A DNA stretch of 64,000 nucleotides from NCBI RefSeq assembly GCF_010111755.1, contig NC_088958.1, forward strand, positions 682,001-746,000, read 5' to 3'. This DNA is from Nakaseomyces glabratus (taxonomy: Eukaryota > Ascomycota > Saccharomycetes > Saccharomycetales > Saccharomycetaceae). The notes below the pieces were generated by a model, which was given only the letters and a program-made list of their open reading frames with translations, made no database searches and was not told where the DNA came from. The translations under genes were made by a program, and so were the position numbers. Shown here piece by piece: positions 45,565 through 55,078 of this stretch. Each line of letters begins with the position of its first letter. The stretch's first letter is position 1.

Positions 45565-46956
45565 ATGGCTATTTTCTTGTCAAAGAGGCTGATCAGGCTA
45601 TGTGCCATGGTCACCGTGTTGTTGCTACTATTGGCAACTTTGAACACACACCAGTCCAGTTCTCAATATGTGAGCGGTTATCTGCCATCGCAATTGAGGT
45701 TACCAGACAGTTCTAACTTTGGCTTCCCTAGTGGTGGTGCCTCCGATGTCACGGTAGGCCAAACCACCGAACTTGAGGACCCTACCAAAGAGCTAGAGGC
45801 TGCCAGAGCCAAGGCTGACAAGGATACCGATGCTGGTAATATTTCCAATCCGGACGAGAAGGCACCAGGCGATTCAGGCAAAGCTCTAGAGCAAGCTGCC
45901 AATGCTGAGGCCGCTGTTAAGGATATGACCAAGAAGGATATTGAGGAGTACCTGGCCCCATCTTTTGCCAACAAGGGTAAGAGACCAAAGGCCGCCTTTG
46001 TCACTCTGATTAGAAACAGAGAGCTAAACGACATCTTGGAACCAATGAACATGGTTGAAAAGAGATTCAACAAGAACTACCATTACCCATGGGTCTTCTT
46101 GAACAACGAGCCATTTACCGAAGAATTCAAGGAAACTGTCAAAAAGCATGCCTCTGGTGAAGTTATCTTCGACTTGATTCCTAAGGAGCACTGGGGCTAT
46201 CCAGATTATGTTGACCAAGATAAGGCCGCTATCGAGAGAAAGAAGATGGCCGACAAGAATATTATCTACGGTGATAGTGAATCTTATAGACACATGTGCC
46301 GTTTCCAATCTGGTTTCTTCTGGAGAGAAAAGGCTTTAGAAGACTTTGACTGGTACTGGAGAGTCGAACCAAGCACAAAGATTTACTGTGATATTCCTTA
46401 CGATCCATTCCAATACATGCAAGACAACAAGAAGGCCTATGGTTTCACAATCACTATCCATGAATACAGATCTACTATCGAATCTCTTTGGAAGACCGTC
46501 AAAAACTTCATCAAGGACTTCCCTCAGTACTTGGCCAAGGATAACTTGGAGAAGTTTGTCTCTGAAGACAACTTAGAAGAATACAACTTGTGCCACTTCT
46601 GGTCTAACTTCGAGATCGCTAACTTGAACGTTTGGAGATCACCAGCTTACAGAGATTTCTTTGATTACCTAGATAAGACTGGTAACTTTTTCTATGAGAG
46701 ATGGGGTGATGCTCCTGTCCATTCTATTTTTGTCTCTTTGTTCTTACCAAAGAGCTACTTACACTATTTCAACGATTTTGGCTACTACCATCCTCCTTAT
46801 AACCACTGTCCAATTGACAATGAAATTTTCAGAGACAGAAACTGTGACTGTACTCAAAAGGATGACTTCACCTTCAAGGGTTATTCTTGTGGTATTCAAT
46901 ACCATAATGCTCAAGGTATCAAGAAACCAAGCAATTGGGAAGATTACAGCGATTAA
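45565..46956 (+). CDS. KRE2: Golgi alpha-1,2-mannosyltransferase Kre2/Mnt1
   Basis: This is a 463-residue type-II Golgi membrane protein (S. cerevisiae 442) that adds alpha-1,2-mannose from GDP-mannose to O-linked and some N-linked glycans. MAIFLSKRLIRLC precedes a membrane span (about 11-26) and an Ala/Glu/Lys-rich stem. The GT15 catalytic domain begins near residue 130 (KAAFVTLIRNREL). It carries YRHMCRFQSGFFWRE, DWYWRVEPSTKIYCD, YGFTITIHEY, NLCHFWSNFEIANLNVW and the HPPYNHCP segment. The codons are strongly biased. The frame starts with a TTG; the first ATG at 45565 matches the family. KTR-family paralogues exist, but the neighbour CWC21 supports KRE2. Confidence 0.93.
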   Translation: MAIFLSKRLIRLCAMVTVLLLLLATLNTHQSSSQYVSGYLPSQLRLPDSSNFGFPSGGASDVTVGQTTELEDPTKELEAARAKADKDTDAGNISNPDEKAPGDSGKALEQAANAEAAVKDMTKKDIEEYLAPSFANKGKRPKAAFVTLIRNRELNDILEPMNMVEKRFNKNYHYPWVFLNNEPFTEEFKETVKKHASGEVIFDLIPKEHWGYPDYVDQDKAAIERKKMADKNIIYGDSESYRHMCRFQSGFFWREKALEDFDWYWRVEPSTKIYCDIPYDPFQYMQDNKKAYGFTITIHEYRSTIESLWKTVKNFIKDFPQYLAKDNLEKFVSEDNLEEYNLCHFWSNFEIANLNVWRSPAYRDFFDYLDKTGNFFYERWGDAPVHSIFVSLFLPKSYLHYFNDFGYYHPPYNHCPIDNEIFRDRNCDCTQKDDFTFKGYSCGIQYHNAQGIKKPSNWEDYSD

Positions 46957-47531
46957 GATGTAGCAAGTTCTCTACCGCTTTGATAACTCTCAGTCTCTGT
47001 TAGACTTGTATTGGATAATATCCATTTGAATCTAATCACGATGAGTGCTGGAATTTAATTGTTTGCATCGAGATTTTAAAAATGGCAATTTTTTATTTAG
47101 AAGCAAAATACCATATAAGATACTTTTACTCTTGTGATGCTAATGTACTCTAATGCCAGATAAGCTGGTTGACATTAGCTGTTTCGACTAGGAAAAAAAA
47201 AAAATTTCAGAAAACATTTTCTAAAAAACCAGCTGCTTTTCAGTGTAATTCATTTGATATCAATAATACATTTTATACTCAAATCTTATATATATAATTG
47301 AATTTTATGATAACTAATTGGATGAGTTACTTTTTATTTCTTCACGAATGGAGTGGCATAATTATGTATCAAAGCTTAAGCAATTGCTCTATGTAGCTTG
47401 AGCGTCGCTATATTTTTGAAAAAATTAAAAAATTTCTTGCGATGAGCTTCGAGTATAAAATATAAAACTCTAATCAAAATCCAAGTGACTTCTTGAGAAA
47501 GCATAAGAGGAACAGAAACCTAATCTTTGAG
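46957..47531. promoter_or_regulatory. KRE2-CNS1 intergenic region
   Basis: This is a 575-bp spacer. The CNS1-proximal part has an RRPE-like stretch (TTTTTGAAAAAATT at about 47413-47426) followed by an exact PAC-type motif at 47439-47448. Confidence 0.55.
47439..47448 (+). promoter_or_regulatory. PAC motif (with RRPE-like tract) upstream of CNS1
   Basis: GCGATGAGCT is exact, 84 bp upstream of the CNS1 ATG, with an RRPE-like A/T tract about 15 bp upstream. The paired layout is that of ribosome-biogenesis promoters. Confidence 0.65.
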
Positions 47532-48674
47532 ATGTCTTCAACCAAAAAAGAATATAAGAAACCCCAAAAATATGTTCCTGGGATTAATGATCCCATACTG
47601 CCTCCACAATTGGCCGAATTTCAAGACAAAAGCACTGATGAGGTGCTTACCGAGTTAAACAGAATGCCCTTTTTTATGACTAAGTTGGATAATTCTGATG
47701 GTGATGGTGGTGAAAATGTCGAACTTGAAGCTTTGAAAGCACTAGCATATGAAGGTGAACCACATGAAATTGCAGAAAACTTTAAAAAACAAGGTAACGA
47801 TCTATACAAAGTTAAGAGATTTCGTGACGCCAGAGAGCTATACAGCAAAGGTATTGATGTTAAATGTCAAGTAAACACCATTAATGAATCTCTTTATGCA
47901 AATAGAGCTGCCTGTGAACTAGAAATAAAAAACTACCGTCGCTGCATCAATGACTGTAAACAGGCACTACAACTGAATCCCAAAAATATTAAATGTTACT
48001 ATAGAATTGCCAAAGCCTTTACTGCGCTCGAAAGATTAGATGAAGCTTTAGAGTCAATCGAGTTTGGCGAAAAAATTGATAATACCAACAAATCCCTCAA
48101 GACTTTGAAACTTCATATTGAAACCAAACAATTAGAAATTGAGGCAAGAAGACTAAAACTTGAAAATGAAAAGAAAGAAAGGGAAAACTATCAATTTATT
48201 CTAAACAGTGCTATTGAATTGCGGAATATCACAAATATAAAAACCTCCAAACCGGCAGAACTTCTTCGAGAAGCTAGTATTAAGCTGGAAAACCCACTCG
48301 AATTAGAATCTCAACTAATCATCCCGGCTGTTGTTCTATTCCCGCTGTCTGACGAGTTTGACTTTATTGCTGAGGTTGGAGAACTTTCAACTGTACAGGA
48401 TGTTATAGATATTTTAATGGAAAGGCCTCCAGAGTGGTTTGAAAGACCAGAACACAAGGGTTATTCCTCAAAATCTCTACTGGCTTTTATGGAAACCGAA
48501 GGTGGTGGCCTTGTTAAAGCTGGTAAGAAATTAACATTCCATGACATTTTAAGGAAAGAAAAACCAAATGTCCCTCTATTCGATTCTGCATTAAAGGTCT
48601 TTTTAGTTCCAAAAGACCAGAGCGACGACTGGCTTTCTAAATGGGATAAGGAAAAAGCACTAGCTCGCCGTTAG
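47532..48674 (+). CDS. CNS1: Hsp90/Hsp70 TPR co-chaperone Cns1
   Basis: This is a 380-residue essential co-chaperone (S. cerevisiae 385) that binds Hsp82 and Ssa1 and supports folding of elongation factor eEF2. The N-terminal KPQKYVPGINDPILPPQLAEF and NRMPFFMTKLD are conserved. Three TPR repeats span about 80-195 (FKKQGNDLYKVKRFRDARELYSKG; NESLYANRAACELEIKNYRRC; NPKNIKCYYRIAKAF). A charged linker and the C-terminal wheel-like domain follow (ending FLVPKDQSDDWLSKWDKEKAL). The upstream TTG-initiated frame is ignored; MSSTKK matches the family start. Confidence 0.95.
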   Translation: MSSTKKEYKKPQKYVPGINDPILPPQLAEFQDKSTDEVLTELNRMPFFMTKLDNSDGDGGENVELEALKALAYEGEPHEIAENFKKQGNDLYKVKRFRDARELYSKGIDVKCQVNTINESLYANRAACELEIKNYRRCINDCKQALQLNPKNIKCYYRIAKAFTALERLDEALESIEFGEKIDNTNKSLKTLKLHIETKQLEIEARRLKLENEKKERENYQFILNSAIELRNITNIKTSKPAELLREASIKLENPLELESQLIIPAVVLFPLSDEFDFIAEVGELSTVQDVIDILMERPPEWFERPEHKGYSSKSLLAFMETEGGGLVKAGKKLTFHDILRKEKPNVPLFDSALKVFLVPKDQSDDWLSKWDKEKALARR

Positions 48675-48878
48675 GAAATCACTAAGATATAAATTCAACA
48701 ATTGAAATTTAGTTAAGCAGATAAATAGATAATTAATTTAACGCCAACAACTAATATGGCACAACCCCCTTTTCCCAACATAACGATATACTGGATATTA
48801 CCCATGCAAGTGCATAAATGTATTTTAGTACATAAAATAATACAAATATTTACTAGCATCTACTATAATTAAGCTTTT

Positions 48879-51059
48879 TTAGTGTTTGGATTTTAGTTTA
48901 GCCATTCTAGTGGGACTGAATATTTCTTCTGGTTTCAAAGGATATGCTGGTCCAAATATATCATTTGGATCCAAACCGGCCTGATCAACAAGTGCCTTCT
49001 TCAAATTTGCAGTCTCTGCCCAAGTGGCCAGCACCAAGGTATCATCCGCTTCCGAATCTGAATAAATTTCTGGTAAAGTAGCATCACCAACATTCTCCTC
49101 TTGGTTTCGAGTACTCTCGCCAATAATGATTCTATGATCAACAGTATTGATTGTATCCAGAATTCCTTTCATTTCACTATTTGTATCATTGTGAGTTTTA
49201 TCGCGGTATCGAATAAAATTACTTCCATCAAGAGAAGTATCAACATTTTTCTTGTTGCTGTCTTTTATTTCACTTGCCGGTTTCGTTCTTTTCTTAAGGT
49301 CTTCATATATTTGTGATTTCCTCTTTTGTAACTCAGTCCTTCTTCTATGATGATCTTGTTGGCTCCTCATGACTTCAGATAACCTTTTGTTCAACTTCTT
49401 CTTTAATTCATTCTTCTTTGATTCCAAACTAGGCAAAAGTTGAAAGTTAGTTAATCTATCATTTTTATGCTTTGCAGGATCCTTTGAGTCCAATTTATGG
49501 TGTAATTTAGCAACTCGTTTTGGGGATCCTCTGTTACTGAGCTTTAACAAACTTGATTCAGTTGGCGATGTGATTGTATTACCAGATTTAATCCTAATTG
49601 GAGTTAATCTTTCTGTAGGCTTCATTTTATTTAGATATATTCCATGACTAGACTTATTGCTGTGTAAATTAACTTTATTATTTCCATCATTGAGTTCTGA
49701 TCTTCCATTTGGGATTAATCTACTAGTCACAGTAGATAAAGATTTTACGTCTATTCTGGGCTGTAATGATTTTCGCATGCCTTTGTTAGTGGCAATTGAA
49801 GTTGAAGATGATACGATCTGAGCTTTAGAGTCATTACTTAGCAAGGTTTTAGGAGAATTCAACTCAAAAATACCTTTCAGTGTTTCATTCATTGATGTAT
49901 CCACTTGACCTGAGGTGGTCTTTATAATCCCCTTGCCTGCAAGTGAATTACGCTTTCTAGTTGGAGAATACATACTTTTTGAATCGGAATATGGTTTATA
50001 AGTTTTCGTTATCTTTTTCTCAAAAGATTTAGTCGGAACCTTTGCTAGACGCTCAAAAACATTATCACTAGCTGATATCTTTCTATTTTTCTCTGAACTC
50101 TCATTTAGATTTTGCTTACTGGAATCCAAACGTACATCTTTGATAGTTAATGGCATTTCTGACTTCAAATTGTGAAGTTTGTTAGACTTAGACATAGAAC
50201 CCAATTTTGAAACTTCCTGATTATTACTTTGCTTATCAGGTGAGGACTTGATCACATATGTCTCTTTGGTCGGCAGTGGTATAAACATATTAGACCTCTT
50301 TCGTAAAACTCTTTCCTTATTAGTGAAAGATTTGCTACTAATTTTTGTCTCCGACTCTGCTTTATTTTTGTCATTATTAGACAAAATACTTGTATCTTCA
50401 CCTTCTTTTGTAGTGGTTTGATTATGTGTATCAATGATATTGTGATTTTGGTGTTTTAAAGTCTCATTAATATTTGAAGACAAATTTGAAAATGACTTAT
50501 TTGATTTAAATGGGGACCATTCAGATTTTGTAGGAGAACCTGACTTACTGTCTTTTTCCTTTAAACTGCTACTATTTGCAATAGTTACATCATTACTTGT
50601 TAAACCATTTTCATCTTTTTTCTCTATTGACATAGACTTTGGTGTAATACTAGGAATACCACTCTCTCTCTTTATAGGCGTATTAACTAAGTCCTTATTT
50701 TTTTTAGGTGCAGCACTGCTCAAAGTGGCTTTAACATTGAATACAGTCGAATTATCTTCAGAAAGTGGGTTAACTTCGATCGATTTCAGTTCGTTTCTAG
50801 TTGAGTTATCGTCTTTACTGTCAGGCTTTGTATCCAAGTGTTCAATATTTTTTGTTTTTATTATTAGTGATCTATTCTTATCTGCTGGAAGTATTGATAT
50901 ACCCAAAAGCGAAAAATCAATATCACTTAAGATCTCATTTATAGCATCTTGCCCATCGCAAGATATGTTATTCAGCTTATTCAGAGATTCAATAATCGAC
51001 CTTGAGCCGCCAGGAATCGCTTTAGTTTTCTTCTTAGCTGCGTTGATAGCCCAGTCCAT
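48879..51059 (-). CDS. SLI15: Chromosomal passenger INCENP homologue Sli15
   Basis: This is a 726-residue scaffold (S. cerevisiae 698) that brings Aurora kinase Ipl1 and Bir1 to centromeres and the spindle. The N-terminus MDWAINAAKKKTKAIPGGSRSIIESLNKLNNI is the Bir1-binding family start. A long Ser/Lys/Asn-rich disordered middle holds many S/T-P sites. The C-terminal IN-box for Ipl1 activation lies in the last 60 residues (LVLATWAETANLKKALVDQ, then NDIFGPAYPLKPEEIFSP). Nine codons upstream are open, but MDWAI is the family start. An MCB element ACGCGT lies 31 bp before the ATG. The order CNS1-SLI15-ICS2 matches YBR155W-YBR157C. Confidence 0.94.
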   Translation of the reverse strand: MDWAINAAKKKTKAIPGGSRSIIESLNKLNNISCDGQDAINEILSDIDFSLLGISILPADKNRSLIIKTKNIEHLDTKPDSKDDNSTRNELKSIEVNPLSEDNSTVFNVKATLSSAAPKKNKDLVNTPIKRESGIPSITPKSMSIEKKDENGLTSNDVTIANSSSLKEKDSKSGSPTKSEWSPFKSNKSFSNLSSNINETLKHQNHNIIDTHNQTTTKEGEDTSILSNNDKNKAESETKISSKSFTNKERVLRKRSNMFIPLPTKETYVIKSSPDKQSNNQEVSKLGSMSKSNKLHNLKSEMPLTIKDVRLDSSKQNLNESSEKNRKISASDNVFERLAKVPTKSFEKKITKTYKPYSDSKSMYSPTRKRNSLAGKGIIKTTSGQVDTSMNETLKGIFELNSPKTLLSNDSKAQIVSSSTSIATNKGMRKSLQPRIDVKSLSTVTSRLIPNGRSELNDGNNKVNLHSNKSSHGIYLNKMKPTERLTPIRIKSGNTITSPTESSLLKLSNRGSPKRVAKLHHKLDSKDPAKHKNDRLTNFQLLPSLESKKNELKKKLNKRLSEVMRSQQDHHRRRTELQKRKSQIYEDLKKRTKPASEIKDSNKKNVDTSLDGSNFIRYRDKTHNDTNSEMKGILDTINTVDHRIIIGESTRNQEENVGDATLPEIYSDSEADDTLVLATWAETANLKKALVDQAGLDPNDIFGPAYPLKPEEIFSPTRMAKLKSKH

Positions 51060-51605
51060 TTGGCTACACTGCTGTCGGGACACCACTTAACGCGTATTTC
51101 TCTCAATGTTTCAGGCCTTTTTCTTCTCAACTATACAGCTCCAACCAGTAGTGAATCCAATTTATGTCTACCAAGATATTATCAATGGTATTCATGAATA
51201 CTACCGATATAACCATTGACCCCAACGACCGAAACGAAGCATTCAAACATGCGATGAGTTACTATAGTTGTGCATTAGCAAGTGATCTAAAGATCTGACT
51301 ACTCACCGGTCCGTAATATTACGTCATAAACGATATTTTAAAAACTGCAAGAGTCTTATTATATTATAATATATTATATTATATTCACTAACTAATTCAA
51401 TTTAAACATTCTGTATAAACAGCAAATAATGTTGTTTATTTGACAACTATAATAGCTTATACTTTCAACAATACAAGTAGCATCGCTTGGTGCAATTAAT
51501 AGCTACAAGATTGTAAAAAATTGAAACAACAATTATAGTTTTACACTTCTTTTTAAACAATTTATAACTTATCTATCGTTAAACTTTTGGGTAACTAAAA
51601 ACTTT
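51060..51605. promoter_or_regulatory. SLI15 upstream region / ICS2 3' flank
   Basis: This is a 546-bp spacer. It has an MCB (51090-51095), a one-mismatch PAC copy GCGATGAGTT (51251-51260) and an A/T tandem array of TATTATA type (about 51356-51385). Confidence 0.5.
51090..51095. promoter_or_regulatory. MCB element ACGCGT upstream of SLI15
   Basis: This is a perfect MluI cell-cycle box (MBF/SBF G1/S type), 31 bp upstream of SLI15. The position is unusually close to the ATG, and the motif is short, so confidence is modest. Confidence 0.4.
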
Positions 51606-52286
51606 CTATTCGTTAAGGTTTTCTGTTATCTTTCCTAGATCAATTAGAGGTGGTGGTGTATCGTTGATATCAGCGAACACTTTACCGGAGATATCCAATC
51701 TGTTTTTTTCAGCAAATTCAGTCAAGCTATTTGCGACACCTACTACTGTGTTTCTTCGTAATTGTTCTTTCGTGTCTCTTATTGTAGTCTCAGGACTTAA
51801 CTGGTGCTTATATGAAATGATGTCTGATGTAGGAGAGGAAAGGTAAAATACGCCTTCGTCTTCTCTATAAATATCACTGTTGTGATCCGGTGTCTTGGGC
51901 AAATATAGCTCCTCTGGTGTACTCACCGAAATAGCATTACTCTTACGATGTTTATACCGCCTTGGAGATCCCGATGGGGTGATGGGCGGAGGAGTCTTCG
52001 GTAATTCGTAGTTTTCAGAGTGAGAACTGGGAAAACTATCTCTAGTTGAATATGTGTAATTGCTAAACACCCGATGATCATCTGCCGAATCATTTGAGAT
52101 AGTTCTAATTGTAACTCGATCATCAGGTGGATGACTATTACCTAAATTTTGTGATTTGTCGTTGCTTTGAACTTGAGGGAAGTTAAACTTTTTAAGCCTA
52201 TCAACTATACCTCTGTTTCGACGTTTCGACTCAGAAGGGCTTTTCTCCTTGGACTCAAAAGAGAACTGTGGCAGATAAGATTTCAT
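51606..52286 (-). CDS. ICS2: Ics2-like protein of unknown function
   Basis: This is a 226-residue protein matching S. cerevisiae Ics2 (YBR157C, 255 residues), mainly at the C-terminus: YKHQLSPETTIRDTKEQLRRN and SLTEFAEKNRLDISGKVFAD, then PPLIDL. The rest is Ser/Pro/Asn-rich and probably disordered, with an RYKHRKSNAISV basic/serine patch that looks like a kinase target. There is no membrane span or enzyme motif. Its molecular function is unknown in any species I recall. Its position between SLI15 and AMN1 agrees with S. cerevisiae. Confidence 0.85.
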   Translation of the reverse strand: MKSYLPQFSFESKEKSPSESKRRNRGIVDRLKKFNFPQVQSNDKSQNLGNSHPPDDRVTIRTISNDSADDHRVFSNYTYSTRDSFPSSHSENYELPKTPPPITPSGSPRRYKHRKSNAISVSTPEELYLPKTPDHNSDIYREDEGVFYLSSPTSDIISYKHQLSPETTIRDTKEQLRRNTVVGVANSLTEFAEKNRLDISGKVFADINDTPPPLIDLGKITENLNE

Positions 52287-53117
52287 AGTTGAAATTCTTA
52301 AGAGTGGTATTATTGGAAATGGGTATCGGAGAGGTTAATGAATATTAAAGAAAGAATATTGATAAAATAGGGTCCTTAGTTTTATAATATGGTCAAATAT
52401 TTCCTTGAAGGTCCTACTGTGTAGCAGCGGTTCTCACAAAAATTATTTTGTACAATAATTTAACTGAAATTACGACTTTTATTGCAATAATCAAAAAATA
52501 ATTTAAAAAAATATGAACCTGATGGCTACCTTATAGCCAACCTCACACTAATGAACTAATTTTCTTTATGGCCTTCTTTTATTTTTGCCTTGCCTGAATA
52601 AATTGAACAATGGAATTCATACATCGATAATGATGACTACAAATAAGATCGAAAAAATGTTGCTAAATTATATATTTCTATTATATTTCTTGGTTTTTTT
52701 TTTTTTATTTTCCAATTACATATAGGGTGACTCGTTTTGACTAAAAACTATGTGGCATTTTCACTTAACAAAGTATACTCTTAAGGTTTCCATTTCTTTT
52801 TTTCTTTGTTTCACTAAATCATTTACAAGAAAAAGGATATACAACCCACTGAAAAAGAATTCTAGCAACCTTCTATGGCAGAACTCGCAAAGTTAACTAC
52901 TCAAAGCTTCACTATTTGAATTTTAATTTATGGCTAGAATGACTATATATTCCAATTATTATATTATTTTTCTTTTTCATAGTCATCTACATTCTGTTTT
53001 CCTCTCCCTCTCCGAGGATTTCTCTGTAGCAACGGTAGTTTCCCATTGTTTCTTTTTCTCCCGAAGGGTCTGTTAATTTAGAATTCTAGAATTCTGAACA
53101 ACAAGGCGTACGTATGT

Positions 53118-53131
53118 GGGGGGGGGGGGGG
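53118..53131 (+). repeat. Poly-G tract of 14
   Basis: This is a run of 14 consecutive G in an otherwise AT-rich region. It is a simple homopolymer, prone to length change and possibly to quadruplex or sequencing error. Confidence 0.85.
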
Positions 53132-53822
53132 AGTTTGAGTTTTATATGAATTTATTGCGCACATTTAACCAATATCTAACTGTGTGCTCAACATACCACC
53201 ATAGGCACTCTATGAACAGCGAGACTATTGTTTTTTTGTTGAATTGAACTAAGAGAAAGATCACAAAAAGAACAGCAATAAGAAAAGGACAGAAAGAGAT
53301 ACAGATTCACAGTATTTCGAAAAAGATAAAAAAAGATAACAACAGCACATCACAATATAGAACTGAAAGCATACACAACTATATGTATGCTTCTAGGACA
53401 GTTCCTCTATGTATTTTTTTTTTTTACTTCTGTTTCTCGCTATACAGCCATGCAGATGTGTGTGACGTTGCAAGAGTTCTTATACCTCACTTGGTGAATA
53501 CATACGTAGCCATGTGCATTCGTAACACGGGATCAGAATAAAACGTAGTACGTGATATAATAACCATGTGATTTGCTCTATTAACCTTTTTGAACATGGG
53601 CATGCAGAAGAAGCATTATACTGCTACACGAATACTATGCCCAGCACAAAAACCAAATAACTCTGTCTTTTTAAGTAAATTGACGCAGTGGATTTCCGTC
53701 CTGTTTACTGCTAAGAGTCTTGGGCACTGACAATCAGCTGCAGGGGAGATGATGTACGGCTATTTTTTTTCGCTGGGCTTGGTCTTTGCTGGAGGAGCCT
53801 GCTGGGGTGAAGGAAGGGGCGG

Positions 53823-53852
53823 GCCAGTTGGTGCCAGTTGGTGCCAGTTGGT
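53823..53852 (+). repeat. Three perfect copies of GCCAGTTGGT
   Basis: This is a 10-bp unit repeated three times head to tail with no mismatch, in the AMN1-ICS2 spacer. It is flanked by G/C-rich sequence with several GCTGG words (53775-53815). Confidence 0.9.
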
Positions 53853-53941
53853 GGATCGGGGCGAAACAATGTAATCAACACTGAAAGTATCGTACAACTC
53901 TCACAAGATGGCAAACTACAGATACTTCTTTTTGTGTGTTT

Positions 53942-54884
53942 GCTGGTTCACATTTGCCAGCAAGCATAACACAAGTGGAAGAAAGCGTTATAATAACAAT
54001 TTCATGAGTTGTGAAAAACGCTGTACGTTACTTTCTTAGCTTTCCCATTAGTGGTAATCTTAAGCTGGCTACCCGCCATCTAATGTTATTTCCATCTCTG
54101 GTTACTCAGATGCTGTAACTGCATCAGATTAGTATTGCTTTCTCCATGAAACATATGATAACTGCCTGCATCTCCAGTATTTGACACCTTTTTTGGTAGT
54201 TTCAGTAAATTGATGGTTACAAGTTATTTCATCCTTATAACAATTCAATTGCGATGTATTTTTGTTTTGTTTGCTAACTAGCAAATATGTGAGTTGCTCC
54301 TTGCGTGTTACTTTTACAGGAAGAGAGAGCAGCAGTCTTAACTTGGGTTGTTTATTTACAGTAACATATACATAAATATTGTATATCCCAGTAATATTCC
54401 GGCTTAGCAATCTACACTATTTTTGTAAACAGTAAATATCAAGCAATAGAAAATTCAATATTGAAAAAAAAAAAAAAACTCTACTTATTGTGAGTATATA
54501 TAAAGATATCAAAATCCTAAACTGATTTACACCATTTGATTCCTATTTTTTTACCTTATGACATATAAAAAAAACCAAGTCCATTTTTTTTTATTAATAA
54601 TTATAATTTGAAAACCATTTAAATTAAAGAAAAAAAAAGCTATACACTATTGCTTTGTTCAACTGAAGATTGTGTGTGTTCTTTTTTGTTTTTTTTCTAT
54701 CTAATTTCTACCATTTTAATATCAAAGCAAAAACTCTCTCTTTCTTTTAACTAAGAAAAGATCCATTCCTTATACTCAAAAACAATTCTTTTTTATTTTT
54801 TTTAAATTCAGCAAAAAAAAGAAGAATTTTATTTACTGGTTTATGCATTTTTTTTGTGAAAAAAGCTTTGTTATACCAACCAGC
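53942..54884. promoter_or_regulatory. Ace2/Swi5-type sites upstream of AMN1
   Basis: ACCAGC cores lie at 53942-53947 (reverse strand, in TTTGCTGGTTC), with CCAGCA nearby at 53957-53962, and at 54879-54884 (AACCAGCC), 195 bp upstream of the AMN1 ATG. Ace2 and Swi5 recognise this core, and AMN1 is an Ace2-controlled daughter-specific gene in S. cerevisiae. The assignment is inference from motif and orthology. Confidence 0.4.
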
Positions 54885-55078
54885 CGCCAATCAAAAATAT
54901 AACACTTGGTTTCAAACCCATCCTTTCCTTTAAATTCTAGATAAAATAACTAGAAGCACATCGATTTCTTTTGATCTTTATAAGCGCTTTTTAAATTATT
55001 GTGCATCTGAATTATACTATCAAACTCTCGCTAAGAATAGTATTTCATTTAAAAAAAATTGGTCACAATTATCTATAA

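Larger units (their letters stand above)
52287..55078. promoter_or_regulatory. 2.8-kb divergent ICS2-AMN1 intergenic region
   Basis: This is the longest gene-free stretch in the window. Short frames (53711-53914, 54129-54410, minus strand) lack recognisable features. It contains a 14-base G run (53118-53131), three perfect copies of a 10-bp unit (53823-53852) and Ace2/Swi5-type ACCAGC cores (53942-53947 reverse, 54879-54884). About 600 bp of poly-A/poly-T-rich sequence lies just before AMN1 (54460-55075). It looks like a large, highly regulated AMN1 promoter, possibly with a long 5' leader or an unannotated non-coding transcript. Confidence 0.5.

Noticed and set aside
54129..54410. 93-codon minus-strand frame whose end (GVKYWRCRQ) recalls a FLYWCH finger
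   Set aside because: The match is a handful of residues, the required Cys/His set is incomplete, and the frame lies in A/T-rich promoter sequence.
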